Shown here piece after piece: positions 33,797 to 42,857 of a stretch of DNA of 64,000 bases (within the stretch, counting starts at the first letter, position 1; every line of letters begins with the position of its first letter). A program made the position numbers and the translations under genes. The notes under the pieces were generated by a model, which saw only the letters and a list, made by a program, of their open reading frames with translations, made no database searches and was not told the origin of the DNA. Source of the stretch: Pelolinea sp. (GTDB lineage Bacteria > Chloroflexota > Anaerolineae > Anaerolineales > Anaerolineaceae). The stretch lies in contig JAAZOD010000023.1 of NCBI GenBank assembly GCA_012797975.1, positions 37,085 through 101,084 on the forward strand, given 5' to 3'.

Positions 33797-33823
33797 CCAT
33801 GAATCGCTGAGTTTGGAGGAAGG

Positions 33824-34492
33824 ATGACATCACAAAGTGTGCTCATCGCGGGCATGGCTGTTCTGGCTTATTTGATCGGCTCCATCCCCACGGCGTTTTT
33901 GGCGGGGAAATGGTTGAAGGGCATTGACTTGCGCCAGTATGGCAGTGGAACGGTGAGCGGATCGATGGTTTGGGAGCATGTGGGAAAATGGGCCCTTTTT
34001 CCAGTGGGTATTTTCGATGTTTTGAAGGGGGCCATGCCGGTCTGGATCAGTCTCACCGTGGGTCTATCGGCGAACTCTGCGGCCTGGGTGGGTCTCTGTG
34101 CTGTGCTGGGTCATAACTGGCCGATCTTTCTGAAATTTCATGGCGGCCGTGGGTTGAGCCCCTTTTTTGGGATTCTGTTGGTGCTCTTTCCGGGTGGGCT
34201 TTTATTCATGCTTGTTGTGCTGGGGATCGGATTGATCTTGGATATTTCGGCTCCCCTGGTGTTGGTCGCTCTGGGCTTGCTGCCGCTTTTGTCAGGCTAT
34301 CTGCATGGCTCTTCTGCAATTCAAGCTGTTTCATGGGGAATGCTGGCGATCACGGCTGCAAAACGGCTGGAAGCGAACCACCGTCCTTTGCCCGTTGATG
34401 CCAGAGAGCGATGGCAGGTGATCTTCTTGCGTTTGTTCCTGGATCGCGACATAAAAGATCATCAGAAATGGGTACGGCGGACTCCTTTGTAA
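33824..34492 (+). CDS. PlsY-like glycerol-3-phosphate acyltransferase
   Basis: A 222-residue membrane protein with the layout of PlsY, which transfers an acyl group from acyl-phosphate to glycerol-3-phosphate. IGSIPTAFLAGKWLKGIDLR followed by YGSGTVSGS corresponds to PlsY motif 1 (GSIP...GSGNxGATN), and LGHNWPIFLKFHGGRGLSPF to motif 2 (GHxFPvFLkFKGGKG). Several motif residues differ from canonical PlsY (TVSGS for NxGATN, HGGRG for KGGKG), so it is a divergent branch. About seven hydrophobic helices are visible. It follows the two DegV/FakB-like genes, which fits one acyl-phosphate pathway. Confidence 0.8.
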   Translation: MTSQSVLIAGMAVLAYLIGSIPTAFLAGKWLKGIDLRQYGSGTVSGSMVWEHVGKWALFPVGIFDVLKGAMPVWISLTVGLSANSAAWVGLCAVLGHNWPIFLKFHGGRGLSPFFGILLVLFPGGLLFMLVVLGIGLILDISAPLVLVALGLLPLLSGYLHGSSAIQAVSWGMLAITAAKRLEANHRPLPVDARERWQVIFLRLFLDRDIKDHQKWVRRTPL

Positions 34493-34562
34493 AAAAACCA
34501 AAGAAAACAGGATCCTGAAAATTCACTCACTACTGTGATTGCTGCTGGAATTTGTACTTTTC

Positions 34563-34591
34563 TTGACCAAACACTTCTTATACAATAAAAT
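34563..34591 (+). promoter_or_regulatory. Promoter of a small transcription unit
   Basis: TTGACC (34563-34568), 17 bases, TAAAAT (34586-34591). The predicted start is near 34598, about 195 bases before the terminator at 34754-34793. Confidence 0.5.
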
Positions 34592-34613
34592 ATTTCACTG
34601 GAGATTCAGGATT

Positions 34614-34730
34614 ATGAAACTATATCAGATTTCAAGCGACCACTTATTGATGATCAATCAGGTTCCGATAGAAGATGACCCTGAAAGTTCTTTCTGTTTA
34701 CATATTCGGAAACAGTTATTGACGCAATAA
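34614..34730 (+). CDS. Possible 38-residue small protein
   Basis: A short reading frame, MKLYQISSDHLLMINQVPIE then DDPESSFCLHIRKQLLTQ, begins six bases after AGGA. It has its own promoter and a strong terminator, so a stable transcript of about 195 bases is likely. The protein has no recognisable domain or membrane helix; one Cys and an acidic centre are the only notable features. It may be a real small protein, or the transcript may be a regulatory RNA with a chance frame. Confidence 0.4.
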   Translation: MKLYQISSDHLLMINQVPIEDDPESSFCLHIRKQLLTQ

Positions 34731-34753
34731 GCGGGAATCGTTTATCTTCTAAA

Positions 34754-34793
34754 AACAAAAGAGAGCCGTAATTTATTGCGGCTCTCTTTTGTT
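34754..34793. terminator. Long-stem terminator before the CaCA exchanger gene
   Basis: A perfect 15-base stem (34754-34768 with 34779-34793) around a 10-base loop; the descending arm contains TTTT. It ends three bases before the AAAGGAG ribosome site of the exchanger, so it could also attenuate that gene. Confidence 0.8.
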
Positions 34794-34809
34794 CACAAAG
34801 GAGTTTTTC

Positions 34810-35832
34810 ATGGAAACTTTTACATTACCCGTCCTCGTTTTAATTGGCATCGCAGCCATTGCAGTTTTAGTTATCGCGTCCAACATCTCGGTCACCAAGC
34901 TGGTAGGAATTGCCAATTATTATCACTTATCATCCACCTTTATGGGCGTAACGGTTTTATCGTTGGCAACCAGTATACCGGAGATTACCTCTCACCTCAC
35001 CGCCTCTGTAAAGATATTAAATGGCACATCCGATTATTCTATTGCTTCTGCGATCGTTCTGGGCAGCAATATCGGTTCTGATGTGGTGCAACAAACTTTT
35101 ATTTTAGGATTGGTTGTGGTGCTTTCTGGAACGCTTCATTTTCGTAAATATTTTCTTACGAAAAGTATGCTTCCTATGATAATGACCTCCGCTCTTTGTA
35201 TTCTCTTGGGCGTAGATGGAATTTTCTCTCGAATGGATGGCGCAATTTTATTCGGGCTGTTCATTATATATACGTATTACCTGTATGTAGATGAACGGAA
35301 GCATTATAAAGAAGAAGATAACCAACCCAAGAGTGAAAAAATTGCCAATAGTATCCCCACGAACAGCAAGCAGATCTTGCGCGATAGTGCTGTTGCGGTT
35401 TCCATGCTTGGTTTGACCGTCTTGGCAGCCACATATGTTCTTTCCATTACCGAGATTGTGGTTGCACGCACGGGTATTGGCGGCTCTCTGATCGGTGTTC
35501 TAACGCTGGGCGTGGCCTCTGCATTGCCAGAATTTTCAACCGCGATGGCGGGCATCCGCCACAAAGAAAATGGCGTTTCGTTGGGTACTCTGGTGGGCAG
35601 CAATATCACTAATCCCCTGGTCGCCATTGGGGGCGGTGCGCTGATTTCTACGTATGCAGTTCCGGATCCTGTGGTCGCTTGGGATTTACCCTGGGCAACT
35701 ATATCTGGAATGATCTTATGGATCATTCTCATCTTGACCAAAGGGAAATTGAAAAAAGTTCACGCCATTTATCTCATGATCATGTATTTTGTGTATATCA
35801 TTTTTCGTTCGCTGTTTTTTGCAGTGGATTGA
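34810..35832 (+). CDS. Sodium/calcium exchanger family membrane protein (CaCA)
   Basis: A 340-residue cation antiporter with two homologous halves. The alpha-repeat 1 segment VLSLATSIPEITSHLTA (about 53-69) and alpha-repeat 2 LTLGVASALPEFSTAMAG (about 235-252), each followed by GSNI (LGSNIGSD, VGSNITNP), are the ion-binding signatures of the Ca2+:cation antiporter family. About ten hydrophobic helices with a charged cytoplasmic loop (KHYKEEDNQPKSEK) lie between the halves. ATG 34810 has AAAGGAG 8 bases upstream. With the Ca2+-type ATPase at 16385, it suggests active calcium export. The exchanged ions are not determined by the motifs. Confidence 0.9.
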   Translation: METFTLPVLVLIGIAAIAVLVIASNISVTKLVGIANYYHLSSTFMGVTVLSLATSIPEITSHLTASVKILNGTSDYSIASAIVLGSNIGSDVVQQTFILGLVVVLSGTLHFRKYFLTKSMLPMIMTSALCILLGVDGIFSRMDGAILFGLFIIYTYYLYVDERKHYKEEDNQPKSEKIANSIPTNSKQILRDSAVAVSMLGLTVLAATYVLSITEIVVARTGIGGSLIGVLTLGVASALPEFSTAMAGIRHKENGVSLGTLVGSNITNPLVAIGGGALISTYAVPDPVVAWDLPWATISGMILWIILILTKGKLKKVHAIYLMIMYFVYIIFRSLFFAVD

Positions 35833-35849
35833 TAGTAGATTACCAAATA

Positions 35850-35880
35850 AAGATCCCGGTCTGACCGGGATCTTTTTATT
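35850..35880 (+). terminator. Terminator of the CaCA exchanger gene
   Basis: AAGATCCCGGT (35850-35860) pairs with ACCGGGATCTT (35864-35874) around CTG, followed by TTTATTT. Confidence 0.9.
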
Positions 35881-35886
35881 TCGCCG

Positions 35887-35892
35887 TATAAT
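35887..35892 (+). promoter_or_regulatory. Possible -10 element of the second M3 peptidase gene
   Basis: A perfect TATAAT lies 40 bases before the start at 35933; the -35 region overlaps the preceding terminator and is poor. Confidence 0.4.
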
Positions 35893-35932
35893 AAAACAGC
35901 ATTCATCGTTATAAAGAAAAGAGGAATCGATC

Positions 35933-37636
35933 ATGAAATTGAAAACCCCCACTCCCCAAGAATTATTGACCTGGCAATGGCAGAATTTCGAACCATATTT
36001 TCAAGATTTGCTGGCAGTTGATCTGAATGAATCGACCGTTGCCAGCTGGGTGGCCGAGTGGACGGATATCGCTGCGGCTGCGGATGAGCTTTTCAATCGC
36101 CTGTATGTGGCCACCTCGGTGAACACCGTGGATGAAGCAGCAGAACGGCGTTTGAAAGATTTTATGGAACAGACCTACCCTTCCGTTATGGAAAAAAGCC
36201 AGCAGTTGAAGGAAAAACTGTTGGCCAGCAATCTTACCCCGCCTGGTTTTGAGATCCCCATGCGCAACATGCGTTCCGAGGCGGCTCTCTTTCGCAAAGA
36301 GAATATTCCCCTCGAAGTGGAATTGAACCAGCTCAGCGTGGAATTGGATAAGATACTGGGTGCGCAGACGGTGGAATGGGAGGGAGAAGAACGAACCGCC
36401 CGCCAGATGGAAGTGGTGCTGCGCGACAAGGATCGCGCCAAACGCGCTGCCGGCTGGGAGCTTTCCTTCAAACGGCAACTGGCCGATCGTCAGGCGATCA
36501 ATGAAAATTGGGTAAAAATGTTCAAGCTCCGCCAACAGGTGGCCAGGAACGCTGAGAAACCCAGTTATCGCGAATACATCTGGGAATCCTACAAACGCTT
36601 CGATTACACCCCTGCTGATTGCATGCGCTTTCATGATGCTATCGAAGAGGTGGTGGTGCCGGCGGTCAACCGCCAATCGGAAAAAAGGAAGCAGGCGCTC
36701 GGCATCGATGAACTGCGCTATTACGACCTGTTCGTGGCGCTGGATGATTATCCGCCCTTGCATCCGTTCGGTGATGCGGCCGAACTGGAAGAGGTCGCTT
36801 CCACCATCTTCCACAAAGTGCACCCGCAGTTTGGCGAATACTTTGAGGTCATGCGCCATCAGGGGCTGCTGGATCTGGCAAATCGCAAGAACAAGGCGGA
36901 TGGCGCTTACACCACCGATTACGCCATGATCAAACGCCCCTTTATCTTCGGGAATGCTGTGGGCATTCATGATGATGTGCAGACCCTCGTTCATGAAGGC
37001 GGGCACGCTTTCCATGCCTTTGAGACCTATAATCTGCCCTATATCCAGCAGCGCTGGACCCCCATGGAGTTCAATGAAGTGGCTTCCATGTCGATGGAAA
37101 ACCTGATCATGCCCTACCTCACCAAAGAACAGGGCGGTTTTTACAGCGAACGGGATGCGGCGCGTGCCATCATCTCTCATCTGGAAGATAATTTACGCTT
37201 CTGGCCTTACATGGCCATCGTCGATTCCTTCCAGCATTGGGCGTATGAGAACCCTGCAGGTGGGTTGGATCCGGATGCCTGCGATGCCAAATGGGCTGAG
37301 CTTGAAAAACGCTTCCGCCCCCATCTGGATTGGAGCGGCTTTGAGGATATCATGATGACCGGCTGGCATCGCAAACACCACATTCACCAGGCGCCTTTCT
37401 ATTACATCGAATATGGCCTGGCGCAGCTTGGTGCCGGGCAGGTGTGGTTGAATGCGTTGAAGGATCAACGATACGCGGTGGAAAAATACCACAGCGCCCT
37501 GAAGCTGGGTGGAACCACCACACTTCCGAAATTATATGAAGCGGCAGGTGTGAAGCTGGCTTTCGATGCGGCCACGTTGAAAAAGGTCGTGGATGTGATG
37601 GAAGACAAGATCGCGGAGATGGAAGCGAAATTGTAA
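35933..37636 (+). CDS. M3-family oligoendopeptidase (second copy)
   Basis: A 567-residue zinc peptidase with HEGGH at residues 354-358 (LVHEGGHAFHAFE) and a third ligand Glu in FNEVASMSMENL. The motif HEGGH instead of HELGH and the N-terminal helical domain place it in a different subfamily from the pepF at 3083. It should cleave oligopeptides in the cytoplasm. GAGGAATCG lies before ATG 35933. It is a single-gene unit bounded by terminators on both sides. Confidence 0.92.
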   Translation: MKLKTPTPQELLTWQWQNFEPYFQDLLAVDLNESTVASWVAEWTDIAAAADELFNRLYVATSVNTVDEAAERRLKDFMEQTYPSVMEKSQQLKEKLLASNLTPPGFEIPMRNMRSEAALFRKENIPLEVELNQLSVELDKILGAQTVEWEGEERTARQMEVVLRDKDRAKRAAGWELSFKRQLADRQAINENWVKMFKLRQQVARNAEKPSYREYIWESYKRFDYTPADCMRFHDAIEEVVVPAVNRQSEKRKQALGIDELRYYDLFVALDDYPPLHPFGDAAELEEVASTIFHKVHPQFGEYFEVMRHQGLLDLANRKNKADGAYTTDYAMIKRPFIFGNAVGIHDDVQTLVHEGGHAFHAFETYNLPYIQQRWTPMEFNEVASMSMENLIMPYLTKEQGGFYSERDAARAIISHLEDNLRFWPYMAIVDSFQHWAYENPAGGLDPDACDAKWAELEKRFRPHLDWSGFEDIMMTGWHRKHHIHQAPFYYIEYGLAQLGAGQVWLNALKDQRYAVEKYHSALKLGGTTTLPKLYEAAGVKLAFDAATLKKVVDVMEDKIAEMEAKL

Positions 37637-37644
37637 GAATAAGG

Positions 37645-37670
37645 AACGGGCGCAAGCCCGTTTTTTATTT
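37645..37670 (+). terminator. Terminator of the second M3 peptidase gene
   Basis: AACGGGC (37645-37651), loop GCAA, GCCCGTT (37656-37662), then TTTTATTT. Confidence 0.9.
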
Positions 37671-37751
37671 GACCGATAAATTTGTGCGGCTTGTTTTTCA
37701 TCACCCCTGAATGTTTCATGCTCGGTGCGTCTGTTTAATGTAGGAGAAAAA

Positions 37752-38249
37752 ATGAGCGCTCGATTTTCGATGGTTGGCTTGCTTCTGCTTTTGGTTTTCT
37801 TCACTGCCTGTACCGTTGCTGGAGTTTTCTCTTCCACCCCCGCAGCGCGGAATGATCAACTTGCGCTTCAGGCCATTGTTGATTTTCTCGATGCTTTGCA
37901 TGCCGGCGATTATGAAAAAGCCGCCTCCCTCTACGGCGGCACTTATAAGACCATGATCGATCAGAATCCCGCTATTTCCCCCAATGACCCTATTGCATTG
38001 CTGCGAAACGCCTGCACCATCAACGGGGCGCAATGCCTTCAAGCGAAAAATATCGTGCTGGATGAAAAGAGATCGGATTCCGAGTTTGTCTATCGCGTGG
38101 AATTTGAAAAGGAAGATGGTTCCCTGTTCGTTCAGGGGCCCTGTTGCGGAACAACCGATACAGAGGAACGTTCCAATTTTCTCTTTGGTGTTTCCAGAAA
38201 TGCTGAAGGAAAATTTGTGGTGATGGATATGCTGCCTTATGTACCGTAG
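37752..38249 (+). CDS. Small secreted lipoprotein, unknown function
   Basis: A 165-residue exported protein. ATG 37752 follows TAGGAGAAAA; the signal peptide MSARFSMVGLLLLLVFFTAC ends at lipobox Cys20. The mature part begins with a helix-rich segment LALQAIVDFLDALHAGDYEKAASLYGG, reminiscent of the first helices of NTF2-like or DUF4878 lipoproteins, then a beta-rich part containing CTINGAQC and GPCCGT, so two disulfides are possible. No catalytic motif is visible. It stands alone between a terminator and xpt. Confidence 0.75.
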   Translation: MSARFSMVGLLLLLVFFTACTVAGVFSSTPAARNDQLALQAIVDFLDALHAGDYEKAASLYGGTYKTMIDQNPAISPNDPIALLRNACTINGAQCLQAKNIVLDEKRSDSEFVYRVEFEKEDGSLFVQGPCCGTTDTEERSNFLFGVSRNAEGKFVVMDMLPYVP

Positions 38250-38281
38250 AAAAGACGATTCTTGAAAAATGCAGGTGAAAC

Positions 38282-38312
38282 GGTAGGGTGGCTTTCCATG
38301 GCCGCCGATACC
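38282..38312. repeat. GTAGGG-type intergenic palindrome
   Basis: GGTAGGGTGGC (38282-38292) and GCCGCCGATACC (38301-38312) form an imperfect stem with a G-U pair. The left arm matches the start of the palindrome at 59715. No U-tract follows. Confidence 0.45.
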
Positions 38313-38383
38313 TTATTCTTAAATTATTCTCGCTTTTTCACCTTTCATGATTTAATCAGCATCAGGTACTTCGGGAGGAACCA

Positions 38384-38956
38384 ATGCAGCAACTAAGTGA
38401 CCTTATTAAAAAGGATGGTATCTACCTGGGAAATGGCATCCTCAAGGTGGATTCCTTCATCAACCATCAGGTTGATCCCCAGCTCATGGAGGAATGTGGT
38501 CGTGAGTTTGCCCGTTTGTTTGCAACCACACGTCCCACCCGCGTGCTTACGGCGGAGATCTCCGGCATTGCGCCGGCCCTCATGACCGCCAAGTTCCTGA
38601 ACGTGCCGGTGGTGTATGCCCGCAAACACAAGCCCATTACCATGCCCGATACGGTCTATCTCACCGTGGCGCCTTCTCATACCAAAGGGGTGATGGTCGA
38701 CCTGATCGTCTCGCCTGAATACCTGCAGCCCGGCGAGCGCGTGCTCATCATTGATGATTTTCTGGCAAGCGGTGCCACCATCAATGGCTTGGTGCGGCTC
38801 ACCCAGGCGGCCGGTGCCACCTTGGTGGGCATCGGAGCGCTCATCGAAAAAGAGTTTGAAGGCGGACGTGAAAAATTGGAGGAACTGGGTGTGCCCATCC
38901 AGTCCCTGGCGTGCATCACAGCCATGGATGATGACAGGATTGTTTTGAAGGAATGA
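38384..38956 (+). CDS. xpt: Xanthine phosphoribosyltransferase
   Basis: Converts xanthine and PRPP to XMP for purine salvage. The 190-residue protein has the PRPP-binding motif [14 protein letters not shown] (about residues 120-133) and the Xpt-specific N-terminal [17 protein letters not shown] and [11 protein letters not shown], with ARKHKP as the hood segment. GGGAGGAACC precedes ATG 38384. guaA, which turns the XMP into GMP, follows 61 bases downstream behind a hairpin. I looked for a purine riboswitch in the leader and did not find its conserved core. Confidence 0.94.
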   Translation: MQQLSDLIKKDGIYLGNGILKVDSFINHQVDPQLMEECGREFARLFATTRPTRVLTAEISGIAPALMTAKFLNVPVVYARKHKPITMPDTVYLTVAPSHTKGVMVDLIVSPEYLQPGERVLIIDDFLASGATINGLVRLTQAAGATLVGIGALIEKEFEGGREKLEELGVPIQSLACITAMDDDRIVLKE

Positions 38957-38963
38957 CAAACCG

Positions 38964-38998
38964 ACAGGCAGAGGATACCCATCTCTGCCTGTTCTTTT
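38964..38998 (+). terminator. Hairpin terminator or attenuator between xpt and guaA
   Basis: ACAGGCAGAG (38964-38973) pairs with CTCTGCCTGT (38983-38992) around 9 bases, followed by TCTTTTAG. It ends shortly before the guaA ribosome site. Confidence 0.75.
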
Positions 38999-39017
38999 AG
39001 AAAGGCAGGTTGTGTTT

Positions 39018-40568
39018 ATGTCTGTTGCCATCCTCGATTACGGATCACAATACTCGCAGTTGATCGCCCGGCGGGTGCGTGAGCTGCAGGTGTATTGTGA
39101 ACTGTTCCCCTGGGATGCACCTGCTGCGGATGTGCTTGCAGCGCATCCTTGCGGCATCATCCTTTCCGGGGGTCCTGCTTCGGTCTATGAGGAGGTTGCC
39201 CCGACCTTGCCGGGATATGTTTTGAACAGTGACCTACCCGTTCTGGGTATTTGCTATGGCATGCAATTGCTGGCCCATGCACTGGGGGGAAAGGTCAGCC
39301 CTTCTTCTCAGCATGAGTATGGTTCGGCGGAGATAGAACTGGTAAAGAAGAATGATCTGATTCCGGAAGAAATTCACAGTGTATGGATGTCGCACGGGGA
39401 TCGGGTGGAGCAAATGCCGGCCGGGTTCACGCTGCTTGCCACCAGCCCCACCTGTCCGGTGGTGGCGATGGGGGATGCGGCGCGCCGCTTCTACGGCATC
39501 CAGTTCCACCCCGAAGTGCTGCACACGCCGCACGGGGAGCGGATTCTGCAGAACTTCCTGTATAGAATTTGCGATTGCCAGCCCTCCTGGACTGCGCAAT
39601 CCATCATTACCGATGCGGTGGAGCGCATTCGCGAACAGGTGGGTCGCCGGCGTGTGCTGTCCGCGGTGAGCGGCGGGGTGGATTCCAGTGTGGCGACCGC
39701 CCTCGTTCATCAGGCGCTGGGTGATCAGCTTGAGGCGGTCTTTGTCGATACCGGTCTGCTGCGCCAGGGGGAAAGGGAGAGTGTGCAGGCAGCCCTTGCA
39801 CCCATTCTCGGCACTCATTTGCACGTGGTGGATGCATCGGATACCTTTCTTTCAGCACTGCAGGATGTGAGCGATCCGGAGGAAAAACGCACGATCATTG
39901 GCACTACCTTCATCCGGGTTTTCGAGCAGCAGGCGCGCCGGCTTGGCGATCTGCCTTTTTTGGTGCAGGGTACCATCTACCCGGATGTGGTGGAATCACG
40001 CGCTCCGGAGCGTTCGCATGCCCAGCGCATTAAATCCCACCATAATGTGGGCGGACTGCCGGAGCGGATGGATTTCAAGATCGTCGAACCGCTGCGCTAT
40101 CTCTTCAAAGATGAAGTGCGGGCGGTGGGGGAGGCGCTGGGGTTGCCGGCGGAGCTCATCTGGCGACAGCCTTTCCCCGGCCCCGGTCTGGCAGTGCGCT
40201 GCCTGGGTGCCATTACCCCTGAACGGTTGGCGAAACTGCGCGCTGCGGATGCCATTTTCCAGCAAGCGTTGCGCGAAGCGGGCATGATCGACCGGCGAAC
40301 GAAAGAAGGGGAAACGCCCATCGCTCAGGCATTCGCTGCCTTGTTGCCAGTGCGTTCGGTGGGGGTGATGGGTGATCAGCGCACCTATCAGGAAACCATC
40401 GTGCTGCGCGCGGTGACCAGTCAGGATTTCATGACCGCTGATTGGGCGCATTTGCCTCATGACCTGCTGGCGGCGGTTTCCAATCGCATTGTGAATGAGG
40501 TGCAGGGAGTGAACCGTGTAGTGTACGATATCACCTCCAAACCCCCTGCCACCATCGAATGGGAATAG
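39018..40568 (+). CDS. guaA: GMP synthase (glutamine-hydrolysing)
   Basis: Aminates XMP to GMP using glutamine and ATP. The 516-residue protein has an N-terminal class I amidotransferase domain: [19 protein letters not shown], nucleophile Cys79 in [15 protein letters not shown], and [10 protein letters not shown] with the catalytic His and Glu. The ATP-pyrophosphatase domain begins with [15 protein letters not shown] near residue 217, and the dimerisation domain ends in the conserved [14 protein letters not shown] 39018 is the family start; a GTG at 39012 is also in frame. It follows xpt, giving a two-step xanthine-to-GMP route. Confidence 0.96.
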   Translation: MSVAILDYGSQYSQLIARRVRELQVYCELFPWDAPAADVLAAHPCGIILSGGPASVYEEVAPTLPGYVLNSDLPVLGICYGMQLLAHALGGKVSPSSQHEYGSAEIELVKKNDLIPEEIHSVWMSHGDRVEQMPAGFTLLATSPTCPVVAMGDAARRFYGIQFHPEVLHTPHGERILQNFLYRICDCQPSWTAQSIITDAVERIREQVGRRRVLSAVSGGVDSSVATALVHQALGDQLEAVFVDTGLLRQGERESVQAALAPILGTHLHVVDASDTFLSALQDVSDPEEKRTIIGTTFIRVFEQQARRLGDLPFLVQGTIYPDVVESRAPERSHAQRIKSHHNVGGLPERMDFKIVEPLRYLFKDEVRAVGEALGLPAELIWRQPFPGPGLAVRCLGAITPERLAKLRAADAIFQQALREAGMIDRRTKEGETPIAQAFAALLPVRSVGVMGDQRTYQETIVLRAVTSQDFMTADWAHLPHDLLAAVSNRIVNEVQGVNRVVYDITSKPPATIEWE

Positions 40569-40581
40569 AAGAAAAAAGAAA

Positions 40582-42768
40582 CTACAAGATTTCCAGTTTG
40601 GCGATGGCTGCCGAGAGCTTCTTCAGGCCGGCCTTGTCAAAAGCCACGGTCACGATCTCATCATCCCCCTGCAGTTTGCTCTGGATCACGATGCCGTTTC
40701 CCAGAACGGCGTGTTTGACGTGCATGCCCGCCGTGTATTGAGCGCTTTCGCGGGGCGCGCTCTTCGGTTTTTCAGAGGTCGAGGTCCAGCGCGGCTGCAG
40801 AGTTTGTCGCGAGGGGGCGCTGGAATGGTAATGCTGAAAGCCGGCGCGCAACAACAAGTTTTCCGGGATATCTTCCAAAAAACGGGAAGGGGTGCTGTAA
40901 TCAAAGCTGCCAAAACTGCGCCGCTGGTCGGCCCGCACCAGATAAAGATGATCTTTGGCGCGCGTGATGCCCACATAGAACAGGCGCCGCTCCTCTGCCA
41001 TTTCCTCCGGATCATCCATCGAACGGCGGTGCGGCAAGGTACCCTCATCCAATCCGATGATGAAGACCACCTTGTATTCCAGTCCCTTGGCGGCGTGCAG
41101 GGTGAGCAGGGTGGGCGCATCACTTTTCTCGGGCAGGGTATCCTGGTCCGAGACCAGCGCCAGATTTTCCAAAAAATCGACCAATCCCACCTGCGCGTAC
41201 TCATAGGCCATGCGCAGCAATTCTTGCACGTTCTCCCAGCGGCTGTAGCCGATCTCGCTGCTGGCATCCGTGATGAATTCCTGGTAATGGGTATCTTTTA
41301 AGATATGTTCAAAAAGGTCGGGCAACAGAACCGAAGTGCTCAGCGAGCGCCAGTTGATGAGCAGCGCGCCGAAGGTGGCCAAAGCGCTGGCAGCGCGCGG
41401 ACTGAACGTATCCCAGTAAGGGGAGGTATCTTGTTTGGCTCCCAGGTCAAGCAAAACGCTGCCCATGCTCAATTCCGCTTGGTTTGCACAGGTGCGCAGA
41501 TCTTCGATGGTCTTGTCGCCGATGCCGCGCGGCGGCAGATTGATGACCCGCAGCAAACTGACCTCATCGGCCGGGTTCTGCACAGTACGCAGGTAGGCGA
41601 TCATATCCTTGACTTCCTGGCGCCCGTAAAAGCGTTGAGCTCCCACCAGCCGGTAAGGCAGACGGCTTTGGAAGAACGCCTCTTCCAGAAGCCGGGATTG
41701 GGCGTTGGTGCGGTACATGATGGCGATATCGCCGCCCTTGGCTTTTTTGCCTTCCAGTAAGTTGCGGATGGTTTCGACCGTGAACATGGCTTCGGCGTGG
41801 TCATCCACGGCTTCGTACAGCACGATCTTGTCGCCTTTTCCGCGTTTGGAGAACAGTTTCTTGGGGGTGCGTTGGGTGTTGCGATCGATCACGGCGGTGG
41901 CGGCATCCAGCACATTTTGTGTGGAACGGTAATTCTGTTCCAGCAGCAGTTTGACGTGTTTTGGATAATCTTTTTCAAAGCGCAGCACATTGCGGTAATC
42001 CGCACCGCGCCAGCGGTAGATGGACTGGTCCTCATCGCCCACCACAAAGATATTCTGATAGTGCGATGCCAGCAGTTGCAGCAGTTCATATTGAGCCATG
42101 TTGGTGTCTTGAAATTCATCGACCAGCACATGGTAGAAGCGGCGTGCGTATTTCTGGCGCACACCGTCATTTTCCTGCAGCAGGCGTACCGCATACAGCA
42201 GCAGGTCGTCGAAATCAAGCGCATTGCTGGCCTGCAGTTTCTGTTCATAGCGTTCGAACACCCGGCGGGTGATCTCTTCTCGGTAATTGCCGGCCACGAA
42301 ATCCTTGGCCTGGGTGAGATTGTTCTTGGCGTTGGAAATGGCAGCGTGCAGACTGGCAGGAGGGTAGAGCTTGTCATCGATATTGAGTTCTTTCAAACTC
42401 AATTTCACCAGATTCTGCTGGTCGTCAGCGTCCATGATCACAAAATCGCGGGTGAAGGGCAACGCATCCGCTTCGCGCCGCAGGATGCGTGCGCAGATGG
42501 AATGAAAGGTGCCCAGCCATAGACCGTCCAGCTTGCTGCCCAGCATGCGTTGCAGGCGTTCCTGCATTTCACGGGCGGCTTTGTTGGTGAAGGTGACCGC
42601 CAGGATGCGGTATGGGTCGACCTCGCGCTCCAGGATCAGGAAGGCCGCCCGCTGGGTTAGTACGCGCGTTTTGCCGGAACCCGGCCCGGCCAGCACCAAT
42701 ATCTGGCCATCCGGTGCGCTCACCGCTGCCTGTTGCTGGGGGTTGAGATCGGCCAAAAGATCACTCAT
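40582..42768 (-). CDS. pcrA: UvrD/PcrA-family DNA helicase
   Basis: ATP-dependent 3'-5' helicase of superfamily 1, 728 residues. LNPQQQAAVSAPDG is the Q motif, AGPGSGKTRVLTQR (Walker A, residues 28-34) motif I, TFTNKAAREMQERL motif Ia, VDEFQDTNMAQYELL motif II, VGDEDQSIYRWRGAD motif III and LLTLHAAKGLEYKVVF motif V/VI with RLFYVGITRAKD. The C-terminal tail ends in a small Tudor-like segment HAVLGNGIVIQSKLQGDDEI that in PcrA contacts RNA polymerase. It converges with guaA over 13 bases without a terminator. Function: removal of RecA filaments, repair, and clearing of transcription complexes. Confidence 0.94.
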   Translation of the reverse strand: MSDLLADLNPQQQAAVSAPDGQILVLAGPGSGKTRVLTQRAAFLILEREVDPYRILAVTFTNKAAREMQERLQRMLGSKLDGLWLGTFHSICARILRREADALPFTRDFVIMDADDQQNLVKLSLKELNIDDKLYPPASLHAAISNAKNNLTQAKDFVAGNYREEITRRVFERYEQKLQASNALDFDDLLLYAVRLLQENDGVRQKYARRFYHVLVDEFQDTNMAQYELLQLLASHYQNIFVVGDEDQSIYRWRGADYRNVLRFEKDYPKHVKLLLEQNYRSTQNVLDAATAVIDRNTQRTPKKLFSKRGKGDKIVLYEAVDDHAEAMFTVETIRNLLEGKKAKGGDIAIMYRTNAQSRLLEEAFFQSRLPYRLVGAQRFYGRQEVKDMIAYLRTVQNPADEVSLLRVINLPPRGIGDKTIEDLRTCANQAELSMGSVLLDLGAKQDTSPYWDTFSPRAASALATFGALLINWRSLSTSVLLPDLFEHILKDTHYQEFITDASSEIGYSRWENVQELLRMAYEYAQVGLVDFLENLALVSDQDTLPEKSDAPTLLTLHAAKGLEYKVVFIIGLDEGTLPHRRSMDDPEEMAEERRLFYVGITRAKDHLYLVRADQRRSFGSFDYSTPSRFLEDIPENLLLRAGFQHYHSSAPSRQTLQPRWTSTSEKPKSAPRESAQYTAGMHVKHAVLGNGIVIQSKLQGDDEIVTVAFDKAGLKKLSAAIAKLEIL

Positions 42769-42819
42769 GGTTGAAAGATGATTTTAATGGATAAACTGTG
42801 CGAAAACAGGAATTAACCT

Positions 42820-42852
42820 TAAAAAAGAAAAAAGCGCCGGAATTCCGGCGCT
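42820..42852 (-). terminator. Terminator of pepT
   Basis: AGCGCCGG (42833-42840) and CCGGCGCT (42845-42852) pair around AATT; on the minus strand the stem is followed by TTTTTCTTTTTT. Confidence 0.9.
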
Positions 42853-42857
42853 CGGGA

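Noticed and set aside
35963..37180. A 405-codon minus-strand open frame
   Set aside because: It is the complement of the M3 peptidase, which has an intact zinc site; the minus reading has no family features or ribosome site.
38250..38383. Possible purine riboswitch before xpt
   Set aside because: The conserved purine-aptamer junction sequences and the two kissing loops are not present; the only structure seen is a GTAGGG-type palindrome.
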